Origin: Rhododendron vialii
Taxonomy: Eukaryota; Streptophyta; Magnoliopsida; Ericales; Ericaceae
DNA: 64,000 nt
Direction: 5' to 3'
Assembly (NCBI RefSeq): GCF_030253575.1
Contig: NC_080568.1
Coordinates: forward strand, 1,877,501 to 1,941,500
Positions 58,404 through 64,000 of this stretch are shown one piece after another (position 1 is the stretch's first letter; every line of letters starts with the position of its first letter). Under the pieces are notes generated by a model that was given only the letters and a program-made list of their open reading frames with translations, did no database searches and was not told the DNA's origin. The translations under genes were made by a program, and so were the position numbers.

Positions 58404-58672
58404 GTTTCCACCACTGTTATTTGTGGGCCCCGCCGTGCGCTCATCACAGTAATCTAAATCGTTCATCCTGTAGGGTCCGTAGATTAATATATTGTAGCAA
58501 AAAATCAGCTTCATCGGACATCGATATGTATATCAAAAATTGAATTTTGATTTGTCCGATCAAGGTGATATTTTTGTGTGAGTACACTAATTTACGGACC
58601 CTACAGAATAGACGGTTTCAGATTAATTGCGATGAGCGAACGGTGGGGCCCACAAATAAGAGCGTTGGAAAC
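58404..58672. mobile_element. Hairpin MITE abutting the hAT-like element
   Basis: The left arm GTTTCCACCACTGTTATTTG, TGGGCCCC, GCTCATCACAGTAATCT, GTAGGGTCCGTA is mirrored by TACGGACCCTACAG, AGATTAATTGCGATGAGC, GGGGCCCACAAATAAGAGCG, TTGGAAAC on the right. It starts on the base after the preceding element. Confidence 0.75.
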
Positions 58673-58808
58673 CGGGGGTTTTTCAGCTTAAGGGGGAAAG
58701 AATTTGATCTAGAAAAAAACCACCAACACAAGAACGTTATCCACAAGAAGTCGTTACATAGTGTATTTTCTTTCGACAGTCAGCTAGATAGAATCCAAAA
58801 TCACAGAA

Positions 58809-59410
58809 TCAACAATTATCCAAGCGCTGACCCTCACTGGAATCAATGAACCTAAGCACAGCCGATACAAGCTCCCCAACCCCAACATCAGCCGTGGTGT
58901 CCAACACCATCTTCTTAACATCTCCGACGTCGTACTCCGTGCAACCGCCGTACCCTTCAAGCAAGCTCTCCATATCCTGCCACGTGGCCGGCTTGTGCCA
59001 GCTGGCCGCCTCACCCTTCCCCCTCCCCTCGAGCCGCCGGCGCCACTCGGCTTCGTCCTCCGGCTTACACTCCACGACAAAGAGCCGAGCCCCGGCTCCC
59101 TCGGCCAGCTCCCGGAGCCGGTCGAGGTGGGCTCGGCGCGACAGCGGGAGTCCACCACCACGCCGAGCCCGAGCCCTAACTGGGTGGCGGCGATCCGGAA
59201 AGCGACATCGTACGATAGGTCGTTGAGGAGGTTTGGCGGTAGCGTGGGGCACGATAGTTGGAGGGTCAAGGTGGAGTCGCGGGCGTCGTCTTTGTCGATG
59301 AGTGGGCAGTGGAGGGCGGTGGCTAAGGAGCGGGCCACCGTTGACTTGCCCGTCCCAGGGTGGCCCTTCATTGCTATGATCAGTGGGCCCACTGCCTTAG
59401 CTGCTTCCAT
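58809..59410 (-). pseudogene. P-loop kinase-like gene with one-base frameshift
   Basis: An intronless frame starts MEAAKAVGPLIIAMKGHPGT; GHPGTGKST (residues 16-24) is the Walker A motif. It continues through DKDDARD and FRIAATQLGLGLGVVVDS. There the frame switches: the conserved continuation (PLSRRAHLDRLRELAEGAGA ... VVECKPEDEAEWRRRLEGR ... CTEYDVGDVKKMVLDT) lies in the next frame and ends at 58,809. The break is at the GGG run 59,146-59,148, where one more base would rejoin the frames to about 200 residues, the usual size for these plant P-loop NTPases. The family resembles small-molecule kinases (AAA_33/zeta-type fold); the substrate is not known. Either a sequencing error in a GC-rich run or a recent loss of function. 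As read, the protein would diverge after about 90 residues. Confidence 0.75.
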
Positions 59411-59978
59411 TGTGATTTGTGAGTGTTGTGATTATTCCCTTGGTGATGAAAAGTTTTGAGGTTTAGGAGAGCGATTGGATTGGGTTTGAGTGAATTGAAG
59501 GAAAGATGGAAATTTGGGATTGGGTTTTTATCTCGTCTCAAACAAAGATAAATTTTGGTAAGATAAGATGAAGGGCTAATTACATTAAGAACCCCGCCAT
59601 GTCCAGAGTTGGGTCCATTCGGCTAAATAAATCAATTGACATATTTTTTGTTCTTACTTAATTTTGTTTCGTATTTGTTAGTTTTTGGTCAATTTTTTAG
59701 AGATTATTATATCGTCATGATGAGAGAAATCTAAAAAGTAAAAATTTATTATCGAAATTCAATTTTTTAAAATAAAGACAAACAAATTGGCTTATTGACT
59801 TATTTTTGTTTTTATTCAAAAAAAAGAGAGGTTCCAATCGTAATTTTTTACTTTTTAAATTTCTCTTGTCATGACGATGCAATAATCTCCAAAAAATTGA
59901 AAAAAATTAACAAATACGAAAAAAATTTGAATAAGGACAAAAGAATAAGCCAGTTGACTTATTTAACTGAACGGGGCC
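59411..59978. other. Upstream region of the P-loop kinase gene
   Basis: Likely leader and promoter, then AT-rich DNA. Around 59,695-59,730 and 59,850-59,900 motifs such as TTTTTAGAGATTATT... and AATAATCTCCAAAAAATTG face each other as a decayed inverted repeat. No gene seen. Confidence 0.4.
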
Positions 59979-59981
59979 TTA

Positions 59982-60560
59982 GAGCATCAACAGTGGAATA
60001 AACAAATATGAATAATCAAAACATGCCGCATCAGCTTTTGATTATTCATTTAAAAGTTGCTAAAGTTAGCAATGTCAAATCTCACATTGGTTATTTTTTA
60101 CCCATAATCAAAATCAATAGGCCCTCCAAACTTTTTTCCTTCATTTCACACATATTTTTTGAAAAAGCTATTTTTGAAGGAAAAAAACAGTTTATGTTAG
60201 AAACAGTTAAAAAAAATTAGTTTTTCAAAATAAAAAATATTTTTTCAAAAAACACACTTTGTTCACTTAAAAACTGTAAATACAATTTTGAGAAATTTTG
60301 AAAGAATTATATTTACACAAATAGTTTTAAAATAAAAACTATAAATATAGTTTTTTAAAAACATATTTTGTGTAAAAAACAGTTTTCTATAAAAGAGTTT
60401 TGAAATTTCAAAAACAGATTTTTGAAAAACACACTTTATTTACTTATAGTTTTAAAAAATTTTGAAAAAATTGTTTTTTGTAAAAAAAAAAAAGTTTCTG
60501 AAAAAAACAGAAAAAAAATCTGAAAGTTATAGTTTTTTAAAATTATTTTTTGGAAACATT

Positions 60561-60606
<46 letters not shown>

Positions 60607-60811
60607 GGTTTTTGTGTAATGTTGATGCACTTGATTGAAAGATAAAATTTGGTTATTGACAAAATATTACTAGCTTTGATTTTTGAAGAGCCAAAATTTG
60701 ATGAGTTGTTAAGAGGTTGCTAGGTTTGATTATTCCAATGTGAGCACTTTTTTTATCCAACATTGCTAATTTTAATAATTTTTTGTTTTGCTTATTCCAC
60801 TGTGGATGCTC
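59982..60811. mobile_element. PIF/Harbinger-type MITE (830 bp)
   Basis: GAGCATCAACAGTGGAATAA at the left is mirrored by TTATTCCACTGTGGATGCTC at the right. TTA lies at both ends (59,979-59,981; 60,812-60,814), fitting the TWA duplication. The subterminal GTTGCTAAAGTTAGCAATGT motif is shared with 39,293-39,749. The interior is AT-rich, full of AAAACAGTTTT-like repeats, and includes a (GA)n tract. Confidence 0.85.
60564..60603. repeat. (GA)n microsatellite inside the Harbinger MITE
   Basis: Twenty GA units. Confidence 0.95.
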
Positions 60812-60814
60812 TTA

Positions 60815-61412
60815 TGACCGTTAGGTCATGATGTTCATACTACTTTTTGGTATGTCCAAACACAACCACAAAAAGTAAGAAAGCCATGATCTTTTTTTTC
60901 TTTTCTTTTTTTAATCTCGAGTTACAAAACGTGGTCTTCAAATATGTGATTAGAAGTCTCATATTTTCAATCGCGGTTTAAACCCGTGATAGAAGAATCG
61001 AACAATCTAAGTCAAAACTAACAAGTGTGATTGTTATCTACATTAGAACTCAACTTTTACCTAAAACCGTGATCATCTCTGTGTTGTTATCTCGGGTCGT
61101 AATAAAATTGTGATTGTAATCATATAAAATATTTTCGGCTTGTGACCGTGATCAACAAGTATCTTCACAAAGCCTCTTTGCACGTGTTGTGGCGTATTAA
61201 CAGATATTGATGGGTTACAAGGGGCAAAGAGAGAGCTCGGTTGCCGGAGTATGATCATTAAAGTAAAATAAAATAACTTTAAGGACGGGGTTGTTATTTT
61301 ACCTTTCTTAAGTGAGGGGGCTTCCACGTAATTAACCAATATTGAGGAATACACTGGATTGATTCCTGAAGATCAGGATTAGAACAAAACCTAAAGTATA
61401 CATCAAGGGTGG
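60815..61412. other. 3' flank of the polygalacturonase gene
   Basis: AT-rich with no separate gene; the stretch next to 61,413 is probably its 3' untranslated region. Confidence 0.4.
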
Positions 61413-62241
61413 TTAACTGTGTAGAGGCTTATCATCTTCATTGGGAAGTAAGCAGGGAACACTAGGCATGTTAGAAGCACTTGAAGTTCCATGGGCATTG
61501 ATGCATTTTGAGGAAATATAACCATCTTTTCCCCCTCCAGCATTAGCTGATGCTGTTATGCTGATCCCATCCAGCACTAGCCGATTGCAACCTACGCTTT
61601 CACTGCACAGTAATTGGACCGCCGCTCGGGAGGCAGACGTCCCGGTAAATCCGATGAATGAGATGTCACTTATCTTCACCGCCGACGTCTGTAAAACCGA
61701 TACTTCATATGAGACATAAGAAGGAGTGTAAGCAACTTGATTTTTTCATTTAGTAATGCTACACGCACAGCAAATGTGAACAGATTTTGTGCACAGATTT
61801 TTTGTGGGGCCCACTTCGGGTCCCACACAAATAATCCGAGCCGTTCATTAAATGTAAAACATTTTTTCAAGGGCCCCCGCAAAAAATCAGCTCAATCCGA
61901 TATCTATAAGTGTTTGATTCAATCATTTAACTTTTCATTATCCTGAGATTCGAATGAAAAGTTAAATGATTGAATCAACCATGTATGAGTATCGGATTAA
62001 GCTGATTTTTTGCGAGGGCCTTTGAAAAAATGTTTTACATTTAATGAACGGCTTGGATTATTTGTGTGGGACCCGTAGTGGGCCCCACAAAAAATCTGTG
62101 CACAAAATCTGTGCACATTTGCTATGCGTGTAGCATTACTGTTTTTCATTTGTCATTTTAAAAATTAGATATCATTTAGTAGTACTTTTTAAAAACAAGT
62201 TTGGATAACCAAATCAAAGAACTTCCCCCCAAAAGTTCTTG

Positions 62242-62286
<45 letters not shown>

Positions 62287-63859
62287 TGCAACATTTGTTG
62301 CATTTCCCTTTGAAGATAAGTAGTTTTTGCAGAGTCCTTTTCAGAAACAAGTTTTTAAAACAACAGCAATTCATTGCTTCCCTATCATACTCAGTTTTCA
62401 AAAAAAAATCACGAACGCAAAAGCTTGTTTTGGGATTTTGCCTCTGAAAAAGGACTACTATTGAAATACGTTTTCGAAATGATGTTCGCCGAACAAGTTT
62501 TCTGTATTTTGTAAGACATGAGAGCTCGACGATACTGATCTGGGTAAGTAATAAGTATTCTAAGATGTCCAAGTTTTTTTTTTTTTTCCATTGAGCTTCA
62601 TGAATATTGTTGGTCTTACTTGATTTTTGCAATTCTTGCTACCGTCGCAATAGTACTGGTTAATCAAGATGGGGTTCTTAGATTCAACTAGGGTAATGTC
62701 CTTGAACAAGATATTCTTAGCAAATCCCGAGCCACCCTGTATAGGACACAACAAATCTGGTTAATTGAGGGAGGAAAAAAAAGGATGTGGAAAAAAGAGA
62801 GCAAGAATCATGCAATAGAAGAGACTAGTTACACTAAACTAGATTTGTCAAATCGTATTTATTAGCTGTCCGCTCTCAGGTTGGGCAGTACGGTTGGCGA
62901 GGACAATCACTCATTCTTAAAATCGGTGTTCTCTTAAGAATCTAATACGAAAGAGTCGGACTTTGTATATAGCAATGTTACAAACACATAGCATAAAAAA
63001 ATTGCACAGAATCTTGCATTGAAAACGATGAAAAGTCGATAGGTGGTTTGTGATTACACTAGATTCAGGCCTCCTTCGGTTAGCATTGCTTAAAATAAAC
63101 ACATAAGTTAAGTAAATTTGTACTTATATTAAAAAAAAAGTAATTAAATTTGTATTGTTAAAAGACAATTTTATCCATGCGCACTGTTATCTTTATCTCT
63201 ATTCACATGAAATTACCAACCAAATTACCTCTCATACGAAAAAAATGAATGCAAAAAGTTAAGATAATTCAGTTATTTCATGCAAAAAATGACAAGAAAA
63301 TAGGTGGATGAAGATAAAAGAGGGCTGCAAAAATCATTTTCCTACTTTTTCAGTGTTTTAACTCTATTTTAGAGTACCTGCCATGTCTTGATCCTTGCCG
63401 CATTTTGAGTCCCAAAGAAGGTGCAATTTACTACATGCACCTCTTCCACGGTTCCTTTACTCCCATCTTTTCCCAAGCTTCCAATGCTAAGTAAGAATAT
63501 ATACAAACACACCAATACTTTGTCAATAGAAATTTCCAACGACCAGAACTTGGGGTTCTTGTAGTGCAGAATCGTCCATCTCGGCTATCAATGGTTTAGA
63601 TTTCGTCTCGACAATGGACGGCTTGGATCTACAGAAGCCAAGATGAAATGTGAACCACTGATTGTCGAGATAGACGGCTTAGATCGCGCACTAATAGTGC
63701 TCGAGAGCACTACAAGGACCTCAAACTATAGCAGCTTATTGCGAAAAATCATAGTTGTTTTTCTATGATGAACAAACCTTATTCCATGGCCTGGGCCACA
63801 ATGTACTCCGGTAATGTTGACGTAGGAGCAGCCAGTATTGAGAGCAATGCAATCATCAC
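61413..63859 (-). CDS. Polygalacturonase (GH28), C-terminal four exons, 5' end beyond window
   Basis: Exons in transcript order: 63,778-63,859, 63,378-63,486, 62,620-62,736 and 61,413-61,688, all in phase with GT/AG ends. Polygalacturonases hydrolyse homogalacturonan in the cell wall; they are secreted. Visible catalytic motifs are GDDCIAL (the first G codon is split with the previous exon; Asp-Asp catalytic), [16 protein letters not shown] (catalytic His) and ARIKTWQ (substrate-binding Arg-Ile-Lys). Then [33 protein letters not shown], and a last exon [20 protein letters not shown] with paired Cys residues and a 91-residue tail. The N-terminal part with the signal peptide and the NTDG motif is not in the window. 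Intron 3 of this part holds a MITE, and the first intron another hairpin. No defect is seen, so the gene may be functional. Confidence 0.9.
61751..62141. mobile_element. Hairpin MITE with 9-bp target duplication in PG intron
   Basis: Near-complete inverted repeat. TAGTAATGCTACACGCACAG pairs with CTATGCGTGTAGCATTACTG; GATTGAATCAATCAT-type sequence forms the centre near 61,945. TTTTTCATT flanks both sides exactly (61,742-61,750; 62,142-62,150). A 9-bp duplication suggests the Mutator superfamily; the ends differ from the 1652-1998 MITE. Confidence 0.85.
62245..62283. repeat. (GA)n microsatellite in PG intron
   Basis: About nineteen GA units, 100 bases from the MITE. Confidence 0.95.
63550..63727. 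mobile_element. Small hairpin element in PG intron
   Basis: TTGGGGTTCTTGTAGTGC mirrors GCACTACAAGGACCTCAA. Inside are ATCTCGGCTATCAATGG and GATTGTCGAGATAGACGG pairs. It is related to the hairpin at 10,054-10,247 through the CATCTCGGC motif. Confidence 0.7.
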
Positions 63860-64000
63860 CTAAAAATATGACAAACAAATTTTACTATATTTTTCTAATT
63901 ATTGAGAATTTTCCCGTGAAGTGAAGTAGGGAAAATAAATACGGTTTCCTTTCCGTGTTTGTTTGACACAAGAATTTTATGAGTAAACTACAGTATAACT

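Noticed and set aside
58846-59459. Plus-strand frames opposite the P-loop kinase
   Set aside because: High-GC antisense shadows; the Walker A motif and conserved tail are on the minus strand.

Overview
The window is nuclear DNA from a flowering plant. The genes are intron-rich with GT-AG boundaries, intergenic DNA is AT-rich, and many non-autonomous DNA transposons, SINEs and (GA)n/(CT)n microsatellites are present. The identifiable gene families are plant-typical: plant mobile domain (PMD), phi-class glutathione S-transferase, a WRC/RING/JmjC histone demethylase, a polygalacturonase and a GRF QLQ fragment. It looks eudicot; I cannot name a species from sequence alone.

Left part (1-14.7 kb): no intact gene is visible. 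It holds MITEs (a MULE type with a perfect 9-bp target duplication, a hAT type with a perfect 8-bp one), SINE tails, a 1.4-kb inverted repeat of PMD-tail sequence, a lone GRF QLQ-domain fragment, a possible LTR remnant and tandem repeats.

Middle part (14.7-39 kb): a repeated module dominates. A PMD gene or fragment is followed directly downstream by SWAP70-like (PH domain plus coiled coil) sequence. The module recurs at about 5.6-8.3, 14.7-21.4, 23.4-26.4 and 34.0-38.3 kb, in different states of decay. One PMD copy (34,035-36,997, six exons) is fully open. Another (23,405-23,985) is an internally deleted but open two-exon derivative with a Gly/Arg-rich N-terminus. All SWAP70 copies are broken. 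Between the third and fourth units lie a broken fumarylacetoacetase copy, a single DnaJ exon and the 3' part of a LINE.

Right part (39-64 kb): conventional genes, all on the minus strand. They are a GSTF gene (3 exons, 213 aa), a large KDM3/JMJ25-type H3K9 demethylase (13 exons, about 1,353 aa), a P-loop kinase gene with a one-base frameshift, and the last four exons of a polygalacturonase whose 5' part lies beyond the right edge. MITEs sit between and inside these genes.

Exon models for the four main genes were built by hand. Lengths and phases add up to open frames (PMD 646 aa, GSTF 213 aa, JmjC 1,353 aa, polygalacturonase C-terminal exons in phase). The right-hand genes do not form a pathway together; the shared theme of the middle part is repeated duplication of a transposon-like PMD module carrying host-gene fragments.
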